A DNA stretch of 6,131 nt from Planctomycetaceae bacterium (GTDB lineage: Bacteria; Planctomycetota; Planctomycetia; Pirellulales; UBA1268), in NCBI GenBank assembly GCA_947453125.1, contig CANGGC010000184.1, positions 1 through 6,131 of the forward strand, given 5' to 3'. Every line of letters starts with the position of its first letter. The stretch's first letter is position 1. The notes under the pieces are model-generated. The model was not told the origin of the DNA. It saw only the letters and a program-made list of their open reading frames with translations, and did no database searches. The position numbers and the translations under genes are program-made. Below are positions 1 to 5,631 of this stretch, one piece after another.

Positions 1-1
1 C

Positions 2-148
2 GCCCCGACGACGGTCTACGCCCCCGCTCCGGTGGCAGTGGCTCAGCCGGTGCAGATGGTCCCCACGGCCGTGGCCGTTCCCCTCTATCGCCGCGGTCCG
101 TTCGGTGGTCTGCGGCCAGTCCGCGGCGCCTACTGGCCGGCCTACTGA
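2..148 (+). CDS. C-terminal fragment of a Pro/Ala/Val-rich hypothetical protein
   Basis: Only the last 48 codons are visible; the gene begins before the window. The frame starting at base 2 reads through to TGA at 146-148. The visible peptide begins APTTVYAPAPVAVAQPVQ and ends RGAYWPAY, so it is low-complexity, rich in Pro, Ala and Val, with a basic Arg/Gly stretch and an aromatic end. There is no recognisable domain. Small secreted or envelope proteins with tails of this kind are common in planctomycetes, which is the main reason for suggesting an envelope role, but that is an inference. A hairpin begins 4 bases after the stop. There is no evident functional link to the carotenoid genes downstream. 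The other two forward frames read as Arg/Ser-rich shadow peptide, so this frame is the best supported. Confidence 0.5.
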   Translation, partial: APTTVYAPAPVAVAQPVQMVPTAVAVPLYRRGPFGGLRPVRGAYWPAY

Positions 149-152
149 TCCC

Positions 153-170
153 CACGACGGCCCTGTCGTG
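153..170 (+). terminator. Hairpin after the first partial gene, possible terminator
   Basis: CACGAC (153-158) and GTCGTG (165-170) form a perfect 6-bp stem around the loop GGCCCT. A G-U pair at 159/164 could extend it to 7 bp with a 4-base loop. It starts 4 bases after the stop of the upstream partial gene, which is the usual place for a terminator. No T-run follows, so it does not fit the classical intrinsic terminator. It may stabilise the 3' end of the mRNA instead, or be chance in GC-rich DNA. Confidence 0.4.
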
Positions 171-206
171 ACCGGCACCGCCGCATCTGCCCCTGCTTGG
201 CCGCGG

Positions 207-215
207 TGCTATAGT
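207..215 (+). promoter_or_regulatory. Extended -10 promoter element for the carotenoid operon
   Basis: TG at 207-208, one base, then TATAGT at 210-215 gives TGCTATAGT, an extended -10 element one base from the TATAAT consensus. It is one of the few AT-rich spots in the leader. No good -35 lies 16-18 bases upstream, which is tolerated in extended -10 promoters. Transcription would start near 222 and give a leader of about 150 bases to the preferred crtN start, with the 9-bp repeat array inside the transcript. The element lies downstream of the hairpin at 153-170, as expected for a fresh transcription unit. Confidence 0.45.
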
Positions 216-305
216 ACCGACGCCTGAGGGATCGACGCCCCGGGCGGTCGCGGCCTGATGGCTGGGGCCTGGGATGGCCCTCTGCCCCTCTGGCAGTTCG
301 GCCAA

Positions 306-361
306 GGCACGGTCGGCACGGTCGGCACGGTCGGCACGGTCGGCACGGTCGGCACGGTCGG
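306..361 (+). repeat. 9-bp tandem repeat (unit GGTCGGCAC), about six copies
   Basis: Five perfect copies of GGTCGGCAC run from 311 to 355. They are preceded by the last 5 bases of a unit (306-310) and followed by the first 6 bases of another (356-361). No substitutions are visible between copies, which suggests recent or continuing slippage. The array ends 10 bases before the preferred crtN start and directly abuts the likely ribosome binding site. Because the unit is 9 bp, copy-number change would not shift frame. In the crtN frame it would read as repeated Gly-Thr-Val if translation began at the upstream ATG (258). I favour it being 5' untranslated leader. Confidence 0.9.
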
Positions 362-363
362 GA
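360..363 (+). promoter_or_regulatory. Probable ribosome binding site deciding the crtN start
   Basis: GGGA at 360-363 lies 8 bases before the ATG at 372, a normal Shine-Dalgarno distance. The in-frame ATGs at 258, 363 and 387 have no comparable purine motif at a suitable distance. The site is formed partly by the last partial copy of the tandem repeat, so repeat changes could affect its accessibility. Confidence 0.4.
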
Positions 364-371
364 TGTTTGTC

Positions 372-1934
372 ATGGACAACGCTCGGATGGCAAAGACGGT
401 CAACATCATTGGGGCGGGCCCGGGCGGACTGGGCTGCGCCATGCTGCTAGCCTCCGCCGGCGTCCGGGTGCGGATCCTCGAACGCCTCCCCTTTCCCGGC
501 GGTCGGACGAGCACGATCGCCACCCCCGAGGGCTACCGCTTCGACCTCGGCCCGACGTTTTTCCTCTACCCGAGAGTCCTCGACGACATCTTCACCGCCT
601 GCGGACGCGACCTCCGGCGGGAGGTCGATCTGGTCCCGCTCGACCCCCAGTACCGGCTCGTGTTTGGCGCCGGTGGGGAACTCCTCGCCACCCCCGACAT
701 CGCGAGGATGGAGGCCGAGGTCGCCCGACTGGCGCCGGGCGACGCCGGGGCCTTCACCCGGTTCATGAACGCGACACGGGAGAAGTTCATCCGCTTCGCC
801 CCGTTCTTGGAGCAGCCGTTCGAAAGCTGGCGCGATCTCGTCAACCCCGATCTGATCAAACTCATGCCGCTGCTCAAGCCGTGGCGGAGCCTGAACGACG
901 AACTGGGGAGCTTCTTCAAGGACGAGCGGATCCGGCTGGCCTTCACGTTCCAGTCGAAATATCTCGGCATGTCCCCGTTCCGGTGCCCCAGCCTGTTCTC
1001 GATCCTCTCGTTCCTCGAATACGAGCATGGGGTCTTCCATCCGATCGGCGGGTGTGGGGCCGTCTCGGATGCGATGGCGAGGATCGCCCAAGAGATGGGG
1101 GTGGAGATCCGCTACTCCGAGCCGGTTGAATCGCTTCGATTCGAGGGGCGACGGATCGCCGCCGTCCAGACAGGGAAGGCTGCCTATGAGGCCGATGCCA
1201 CGGTCATCAACGCCGACTTCGCCCGTTCGATGACGCGGTTGGTGCCCGACCGACTGCGCCGCCGCTGGAGCGACCGTCAGATCGCCTCGAAGCGGTTCTC
1301 CTGCTCGACGTTCATGCTCTACCTCGGCATCGAGGGCCAGTATGACGTGCCCCACCACTCGATCTACCTGTCGGCAAACTACCGCGACAATCTCGCCGAC
1401 ATCGAGACGCGCCACGCCCTCGGGCCCGATCCGTCGATGTATGTCCAAAACGCCACCGTCACCGATCCTTCCCTCGCCCCCGCTGGCCACAGCACGCTCT
1501 ACCTGTTGATTCCGGTCACCCACCGCCACCCCAACGTCGATTGGAGTCGCGAGGCGCCCCGCTACCGTGAAGTGGCCCTCGATCAACTCGAGCGGATGGG
1601 GATCCATGGTGTCCGGGAGCGGATCCGCTACGAAAAGATGATCACGCCAGACGACTGGCAGGACGACTACGAGATCTACCGTGGGGCGACGTTCAATCTC
1701 TCGCACGACCTCGGTCAGATGCTTCACAAGCGTCCGCACAACCGCTTCGAGGATCTCGAGGGGGTGTATCTCGTCGGCGGTGGTACCCATCCCGGGAGCG
1801 GCTTGCCGGTGATCTACTCCTCCGCCCGGATCACGAGCGATCTGCTCCTCGACGACCTCGGTCTCGAGGCCCTCCCGCCGGTGTCGCCGGTGACCGAGGG
1901 CCGTGGTCGGCCCAGAGCACCGGCCGCCGTCTAG
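372..1934 (+). CDS. crtN: CrtN-type C30 carotenoid desaturase (squalene/dehydrosqualene desaturase)
   Basis: FAD-dependent desaturase of the CrtI/CrtN family, 520 aa from this start, close to the usual family length (about 500). The N-terminal Rossmann motif GAGPGG is at residues 14-19, with the ribose-binding acidic residue E37 (RILER) and a GGRTST segment at 43-48. The C-terminal FAD motif lies around residues 463-490 (YLVGGGTHPGSGLP). Several blocks agree with the remembered Staphylococcus aureus CrtN: the KYLGMSP...PSLFS block (197-210), FSCSTFMLYLGI (309-320), and DPSMYV followed by SLAPAGHSTLYLL (353-379). They match CrtN better than CrtP. It would introduce conjugated double bonds into a C30 backbone at the membrane. 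The start is uncertain: ATG 372 has a GGGA at good distance, ATG 387 would give MAKTVNIIGAG, and ATG 258 would add 38 residues including six Gly-Thr-Val repeats. It is first in a four-gene operon. A C40 substrate cannot be excluded from sequence alone. Confidence 0.85.
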   Translation: MDNARMAKTVNIIGAGPGGLGCAMLLASAGVRVRILERLPFPGGRTSTIATPEGYRFDLGPTFFLYPRVLDDIFTACGRDLRREVDLVPLDPQYRLVFGAGGELLATPDIARMEAEVARLAPGDAGAFTRFMNATREKFIRFAPFLEQPFESWRDLVNPDLIKLMPLLKPWRSLNDELGSFFKDERIRLAFTFQSKYLGMSPFRCPSLFSILSFLEYEHGVFHPIGGCGAVSDAMARIAQEMGVEIRYSEPVESLRFEGRRIAAVQTGKAAYEADATVINADFARSMTRLVPDRLRRRWSDRQIASKRFSCSTFMLYLGIEGQYDVPHHSIYLSANYRDNLADIETRHALGPDPSMYVQNATVTDPSLAPAGHSTLYLLIPVTHRHPNVDWSREAPRYREVALDQLERMGIHGVRERIRYEKMITPDDWQDDYEIYRGATFNLSHDLGQMLHKRPHNRFEDLEGVYLVGGGTHPGSGLPVIYSSARITSDLLLDDLGLEALPPVSPVTEGRGRPRAPAAV

Positions 1935-1971
1935 GCCTCGAGCTGCGAAGTTTCCCACCGCTCCCCGATCG

Positions 1972-2025
1972 AATGCCGCCGAAAACCGAGCCCGTCACGA
2001 GCCAAATGCCGGCGAGAGCCGAGCC
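1972..2025 (+). repeat. Imperfect 21-bp direct repeat between crtN and crtP
   Basis: Copies at 1972-1992 and 2005-2025 match at 18 of 21 positions. Both begin AATGCCG and end CCGAGCC. Their starts are 33 bp apart, with a 12-bp spacer between copies. The second copy ends immediately before the crtP ribosome binding site. This gap is the longest in the operon. The repeat could be an operator-like site, an RNA element, or the remnant of a local duplication. No -10 box is visible nearby, so an internal promoter is not supported. Confidence 0.6.
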
Positions 2026-2034
2026 GAGGAAGGG
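2026..2034 (+). promoter_or_regulatory. Shine-Dalgarno site for crtP
   Basis: The purine run GAGGAAGGG contains AGGA at 2027-2030. This lies 7 bases before ATG 2038 and 4 bases before ATG 2035, so the spacing favours the second of the two adjacent ATGs. It also argues against the GTG at 1903, which would overlap the crtN end. Confidence 0.7.
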
Positions 2035-2037
2035 ATG

Positions 2038-3603
2038 ATGCAAACCGTCAAGGAACAGAATCGGGTGGTCGTGATCGGGGCCGGCCTCGGTGGCTTGGCT
2101 GCCGCGTGCACGCTGGCCGCCCGCGGCTACGCGGTGACGCTGTGCGACAAAAACCCCTGGGTCGGCGGAAAGGCCGCGATCCTCTCGGAGCAGGGCTACC
2201 GCTTCGACATGGGGCCGACGATCCTCACGATCCCGGATGTCCTCCGGCGGATCTTCGCCGAGGCCGGGCGCGACGTTGACCAGGCGCTGGACCTGATCCG
2301 GCTCGACCCGCAATGGCGGAGCTTCTTCACCGACGGCTCGACGCTCGATCTGTGCGCCGATGTGCCGCAGATGCAGGCAACGCTCGACCGCTACGCGCCG
2401 GGGAGCGGGGCGGGGGATGGGTACGGGCGGTTCATGGAACTCTCGAAACGGCTCCACCGGATCTCCGACGAATACTTCTTCTGGCGACCGGTCGGCGGGC
2501 TCTCCGACATGTTCGATCCGCGGCGGAGCTTCAACGTCGGGATGCTCCGTGAGGTCATGGGGATGCGGCCGGGCCACACGGTGGCCGGCACTGTCCGGGC
2601 CCACGTTCCCGATGCCCGTGCCGCCCAGATGTTCGATCACTTCACGCAGTATGTGGGGAGCTGCCCCGAGTCATCGCCGGCGGTCCTCTGTGGCATCGCC
2701 AACATGCAGTCCCGCGACGGCGTCTGGTATCCGCGTGGGGGCACCGGCGCCGTGCCGAGGGCCCTGGCCACCCTCGCGGTCGATCTCGGCGTCGACATCC
2801 GCACCCGCACCGCCGTCAGCCGGATCATCGTCGAGAAGGGGAAGGTGCGGGGAGTCGTCACGGAGCAGGGGGAGACGATCCCGGCCGCTGTCGTCGTCAG
2901 CAATTCCGACAGCGTCCGCACCCACCGCGAACTCGTCGATGGCGCACCCGCCGCGAAGTTCCTCGGGCGGCGGAAGTACGAACCGGCCTGCTCCGGCGTT
3001 GTCCTCTATCTCGGCCTCGACCGCCGTTACGAACAACTCCTCCATCACAATTTCGTCTTCTCGGCAGACCCACACGAGGAGTTCGACTTCATCTACCGCA
3101 AGGGGGAACCGGCGCCCGATCCGACCTGCTACCTCTGCGCCCCGGCCGTCATCGAGCCAGAAGTGGCACCGCCAGGAGGGGAGGCGCTCTACGTCTTGGT
3201 GCACACTCCGTACCTCCGTCCGCACCACGACTGGTCGAAGATGTTCGCCCCCTACCGGAAGCGGATCATTGAGAAACTCATCTCCACCGCCGGGCTCGAA
3301 GATCTCGAGAAGCACATCGTCTTCGAGCGATTCCTCACGCCGCAGGACATCAACGACCGCTACCACGTCCTCGACGGGGCGATCTACGGGCTGGCAAGCC
3401 ACGGGCGATTCCTCGGGGCCTTCAAGCCCTCGAACCGGTCCCCCGACATCGAGGGGCTCTATCTGGCCGGGGGCTCGTCCCATCCGGGGCCCGGGATGCC
3501 GATGGTGATGATGTCGGGCTGGATCGCGGCCGACACCGTCGACAAGGACCGCCTCATCGAGCCGACCGGCCCGGTATCGTCGCCGGCCCCCTGCGCGGTC
3601 TGA
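2038..3603 (+). CDS. crtP: CrtP-type C30 carotenoid oxidase (diaponeurosporene/diapolycopene oxidase)
   Basis: Second member of the CrtI/CrtN flavoenzyme family, 521 aa. GAGLGG is at residues 14-19, the following acidic residue is D37 (LCDKN) rather than the more usual E, GGK is at 43-45, and the C-terminal FAD motif is around 471-500 (YLAGGSSHPGPGMPMVMMSG). Family-specific blocks agree with remembered S. aureus CrtP rather than CrtN: QWRSFFTDGSTLDL (92-105), QYVGSCPESSPAVL (204-217), GVWYPRGG (228-235), YEPACSG, LLHHNFVFS, and the TPQDIN...GAIYG stretch near the C-terminus. CrtP oxidises a terminal methyl group of a C30 carotene to the aldehyde. It lies 103 bp after crtN and 19 bp before the acyltransferase gene, on the same strand. 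The start is ATG 2038 or, one codon longer, ATG 2035; an in-frame GTG at 1903 is unlikely. Desaturase activity on other carotenes is the main alternative. Confidence 0.82.
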   Translation: MQTVKEQNRVVVIGAGLGGLAAACTLAARGYAVTLCDKNPWVGGKAAILSEQGYRFDMGPTILTIPDVLRRIFAEAGRDVDQALDLIRLDPQWRSFFTDGSTLDLCADVPQMQATLDRYAPGSGAGDGYGRFMELSKRLHRISDEYFFWRPVGGLSDMFDPRRSFNVGMLREVMGMRPGHTVAGTVRAHVPDARAAQMFDHFTQYVGSCPESSPAVLCGIANMQSRDGVWYPRGGTGAVPRALATLAVDLGVDIRTRTAVSRIIVEKGKVRGVVTEQGETIPAAVVVSNSDSVRTHRELVDGAPAAKFLGRRKYEPACSGVVLYLGLDRRYEQLLHHNFVFSADPHEEFDFIYRKGEPAPDPTCYLCAPAVIEPEVAPPGGEALYVLVHTPYLRPHHDWSKMFAPYRKRIIEKLISTAGLEDLEKHIVFERFLTPQDINDRYHVLDGAIYGLASHGRFLGAFKPSNRSPDIEGLYLAGGSSHPGPGMPMVMMSGWIAADTVDKDRLIEPTGPVSSPAPCAV

Positions 3604-3612
3604 CCGGCGCCC

Positions 3613-3617
3613 GGAGG
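3613..3617 (+). promoter_or_regulatory. Shine-Dalgarno site supporting a TTG start
   Basis: A perfect GGAGG sits 5 bases before TTG 3623, inside the 19-bp gap after crtP. It decides the start of the acyltransferase gene in favour of TTG over the first downstream ATG, which lies 22 codons in. Confidence 0.75.
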
Positions 3618-3622
3618 CACCC

Positions 3623-4474
3623 TTGAAGAGCGACGCCGCGGACCCCCGGGACCACGAGGGGCGGGAGCAACTTCCGCCGTTCTCGCGGATGCTCTACCAC
3701 TGGTTTATGGTCTACGTTCGGCGTTCGATGCGGCGCCATTTCCACGCCCTCCGCCTGCTCCGCGGAGTCGGCGAACAGCCCGACGCCCCCGATCTCGCCG
3801 GGAGACCGGTAATCCTCTACACGAACCATCCCGGCTGGTGGGATCCCCTCGTGTTCTTCACCGTGGCCCAGGAACTCTGGCCGGAACGGCTCAACTACGG
3901 TCCGATCGACGCCGCGGCACTCGGCAAATACCGGTTCCTCGAACGGATCGGACTGGTCGGCATCGAGCCAGGCACGCGCCGCGGCGCTGCCCGATTCCTC
4001 CGGATCGCCCGGGCGGCCGGCCGACGCCCCGACGTCATCTTCTGGGTGACGGCCCAGGGGGAGTTTGCCGACCCGCGCGAGCGCCCGATGGTGATCCGCC
4101 CGGGCGTCGGGCACGCCGCCCTTGGGAACGACCAGGGGATGATCGTGCCGATGGCGGTCGAGTATCCGTTCTGGAATGAGCGGTTGCCTGAGGCGCTGGT
4201 GGCCTTCGGTGAACCGATGCCGATGGGCCCGGGCAGCGGCCTCGACGCCCATGCCTGGAATGCCCTCCTGGCAACGAGACTCGAAGCGACCCAGGATCGC
4301 TTGGCTCACGCCGCCAGACGTCGCGACCCGGCTCCGTTCCGCACGATTCTGACCGGAGATGTCGGCGTGGGGGGGGTCTATGATCTCAGCCGCCGCTGCC
4401 GCGCCTGGCTGAAGGGGGAGCGGTTCGATCCCTCGCACGGTGGCGTTTCGACCTCCCCGGAGCCGCGACGATGA
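3623..4474 (+). CDS. PlsC-type (1-acylglycerol-3-phosphate acyltransferase-like) acyltransferase, probable carotenoid glycoside acylation
   Basis: 283 aa from a TTG start with a strong GGAGG 5 bases upstream. The HX4D acyltransferase motif is NHPGWWD (catalytic H69, D74). A block-II-like stretch, FLERIGLVGIEPGTRRGAARFL, spans about residues 105-126. The usual block III FPEGTR is replaced by WVTAQGEFADPRERP (141-155), followed by RPGVGHAAL and VPMAVEYPFW as block IV. There is no signal peptide; the region near residues 20-50 is aromatic and basic and could bind the membrane face. PlsC enzymes move acyl chains from acyl-CoA or acyl-ACP to hydroxyl groups. The position between crtP and a CrtQ-like glycosyltransferase suggests that it esterifies the sugar of a glycosylated C30 carotenoid, the step done by CrtO in S. 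aureus. From memory, S. aureus CrtO is a shorter, multi-membrane-segment protein without this fold, so I give no symbol. The stop overlaps the next start by 4 bp. A general lysophospholipid acyltransferase is the alternative. Confidence 0.75.
   Translation: MKSDAADPRDHEGREQLPPFSRMLYHWFMVYVRRSMRRHFHALRLLRGVGEQPDAPDLAGRPVILYTNHPGWWDPLVFFTVAQELWPERLNYGPIDAAALGKYRFLERIGLVGIEPGTRRGAARFLRIARAAGRRPDVIFWVTAQGEFADPRERPMVIRPGVGHAALGNDQGMIVPMAVEYPFWNERLPEALVAFGEPMPMGPGSGLDAHAWNALLATRLEATQDRLAHAARRRDPAPFRTILTGDVGVGGVYDLSRRCRAWLKGERFDPSHGGVSTSPEPRR
4459..4462 (+). promoter_or_regulatory. Shine-Dalgarno site for the glycosyltransferase, inside the acyltransferase gene
   Basis: GGAG lies 8 bases before ATG 4471. 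The start shares the ATGA overlap with the preceding stop, so translation is likely coupled to that of the acyltransferase. Confidence 0.5.
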
Positions 4475-5616
4475 ACCATGCCTGGCTGGCCCTGCCGGCG
4501 CTGGCCCTCGCCGCGCTCCCGGCCGGGCTGACGCTCGCCAATCTCCGCTTCTTCACCCGCGCGCCGCGGCCGGCGCCCGGAACTCCGCCGCCGGGCGTGT
4601 CGGTGCTCGTCCCGGCCCGGGACGAGGCGAAGGTCATCGGCCGGCTCGCCGCCGCCGTTCTCGCCAACCGCGACGTCGACCTCGAGTTGGTCGTCCTCGA
4701 CGACGACAGCCAGGACGACACCGCGCGGATCATCGCCGCACTGGCCGCCGAAGATCCGCGGGTGCGACTCGTCCGTGGTCAGACGCTTCCGGCCGGATGG
4801 TGCGGCAAACAGCATGCCTGCTTTCAACTCGCCCAGGCGGCCCGCCACGACATCCTCCTCTTCCTCGATGCCGATGTCACTCTCGAGCCCGACGCTGTGG
4901 CCCGAACCGTGGCTTTTCTCGACGAGAGGGGCGTCGATCTGGCTAGCGGTTTCCCTCGTCAGGAGACCGGCTGCCTCCTCGACTGGCTCCTCCTCCCGCT
5001 GATCCACTTCGTGCTCCTCGGTTACCTCCCGCTGGCGATCGCCCGCTCCGACAACCGCCCCGGACTGGCGGCCGGCTGCGGCCAACTGTTCGTCACCCGC
5101 CGGGAGGCCTATCTGCGCAGCGGGGGCCATGCCGCCATCAAGGCCTCCCTCCACGACGGGATCAAGCTTCCCCGGGCCTACCGGGCGGCAGGCCTCTCGA
5201 CCGATCTGTTCGATGCCGGCGACATTGCCCGCTGCCGGATGTACGGCACGAATCGGGAAGTCGCCCGCGGGCTTGGAAAGAACGCCACCGAGGGGATCGC
5301 AGCGCCTAGGAGCATCCTCCCCTTCACCCTTCTCCTCGCGGGAGGGCAGATCCTGCCGGTGATTCTCCTCGTCCGCGGCCTTGCCGACGGGTGGGATGGA
5401 TGGCCGGCCTGGGGGGTGGCTGCGACGCTCGCCGCCACCTTCGCCGCTTGGTTCCCGCGACTCCTCGCCGTGAACCGCTTCGGCCACAGCCTCTCGAGCG
5501 CTCTGGCCCATCCGCTCGGCGTTGCGGTGTTCCTCGTCATCCAGTGGAGCGCCCTGATCCGCCGGACACTCGGATTGCAGACGAGCTGGCGGGGAAGGAC
5601 GCTCTCGCCCCAGTAG
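4471..5616 (+). CDS. crtQ: CrtQ-type family 2 glycosyltransferase, membrane-anchored
   Basis: 381 aa, near the 375 aa of S. aureus CrtQ. An N-terminal hydrophobic segment (about 4-24) is followed by a GT-A fold domain: SVLVPARDE (44-52), nucleotide-binding LDDDSQDDT (76-84), PAGWCGKQHAC (107-117) and the metal-binding DxD as FLDADV (131-136). A probable catalytic acid-base region, LHDGIKLPRAYR, has D229. The GWCGKQHAC block closely resembles the corresponding GKWYGKSHAC of CrtQ. A hydrophobic stretch at 171-190 and C-terminal membrane segments near 281-301, 312-332 and 347-363 place the enzyme at the cytoplasmic membrane, where it would glycosylate a carotenoid acid from a nucleotide sugar. 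ATG 4471 overlaps the preceding stop by 4 bp (ATGA), showing tight co-expression with the acyltransferase. Other lipid-linked GT2 enzymes share this layout, so the substrate is inferred from context. Confidence 0.78.
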   Translation: MNHAWLALPALALAALPAGLTLANLRFFTRAPRPAPGTPPPGVSVLVPARDEAKVIGRLAAAVLANRDVDLELVVLDDDSQDDTARIIAALAAEDPRVRLVRGQTLPAGWCGKQHACFQLAQAARHDILLFLDADVTLEPDAVARTVAFLDERGVDLASGFPRQETGCLLDWLLLPLIHFVLLGYLPLAIARSDNRPGLAAGCGQLFVTRREAYLRSGGHAAIKASLHDGIKLPRAYRAAGLSTDLFDAGDIARCRMYGTNREVARGLGKNATEGIAAPRSILPFTLLLAGGQILPVILLVRGLADGWDGWPAWGVAATLAATFAAWFPRLLAVNRFGHSLSSALAHPLGVAVFLVIQWSALIRRTLGLQTSWRGRTLSPQ

Positions 5617-5631
5617 CGCCGCGCCCGCCGT

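Noticed and set aside
306..361. CRISPR array
   Set aside because: The units are 9 bp and directly adjacent with no spacers, so this is a simple tandem repeat.
209..523. Minus-strand frame containing Thr-Val-Pro repeats
   Set aside because: It is the reverse reading of the 9-bp tandem repeat and the leader, with no motif and no start signal.
447..1958. 503-codon open frame on the minus strand opposite crtN
   Set aside because: It is antisense to a clear FAD-dependent desaturase, its peptide has no recognisable motif, and long antisense frames are expected from the strong GC codon bias here.
1903..2037. GTG-initiated N-terminal extension of crtP
   Set aside because: It would overlap the end of crtN, lacks a good ribosome binding site and adds an Arg/Pro-rich stretch not expected before the FAD motif, whereas ATG 2038 has a well-spaced AGGA.
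2360..3508. 382-codon plus-strand frame within crtP
   Set aside because: The peptide is an Arg/Ser/Thr/Pro-rich shadow typical of an off-frame reading of GC-rich coding DNA; crtP has clear motifs across the same span.
1831..5511. Long minus-strand frames opposite crtP, the acyltransferase and crtQ (1831-2640, 2671-3483, 3554-4438, 4378-5511)
   Set aside because: All lie antisense to genes with conserved motifs and show only low-complexity Arg/Gly/Glu-rich peptides.
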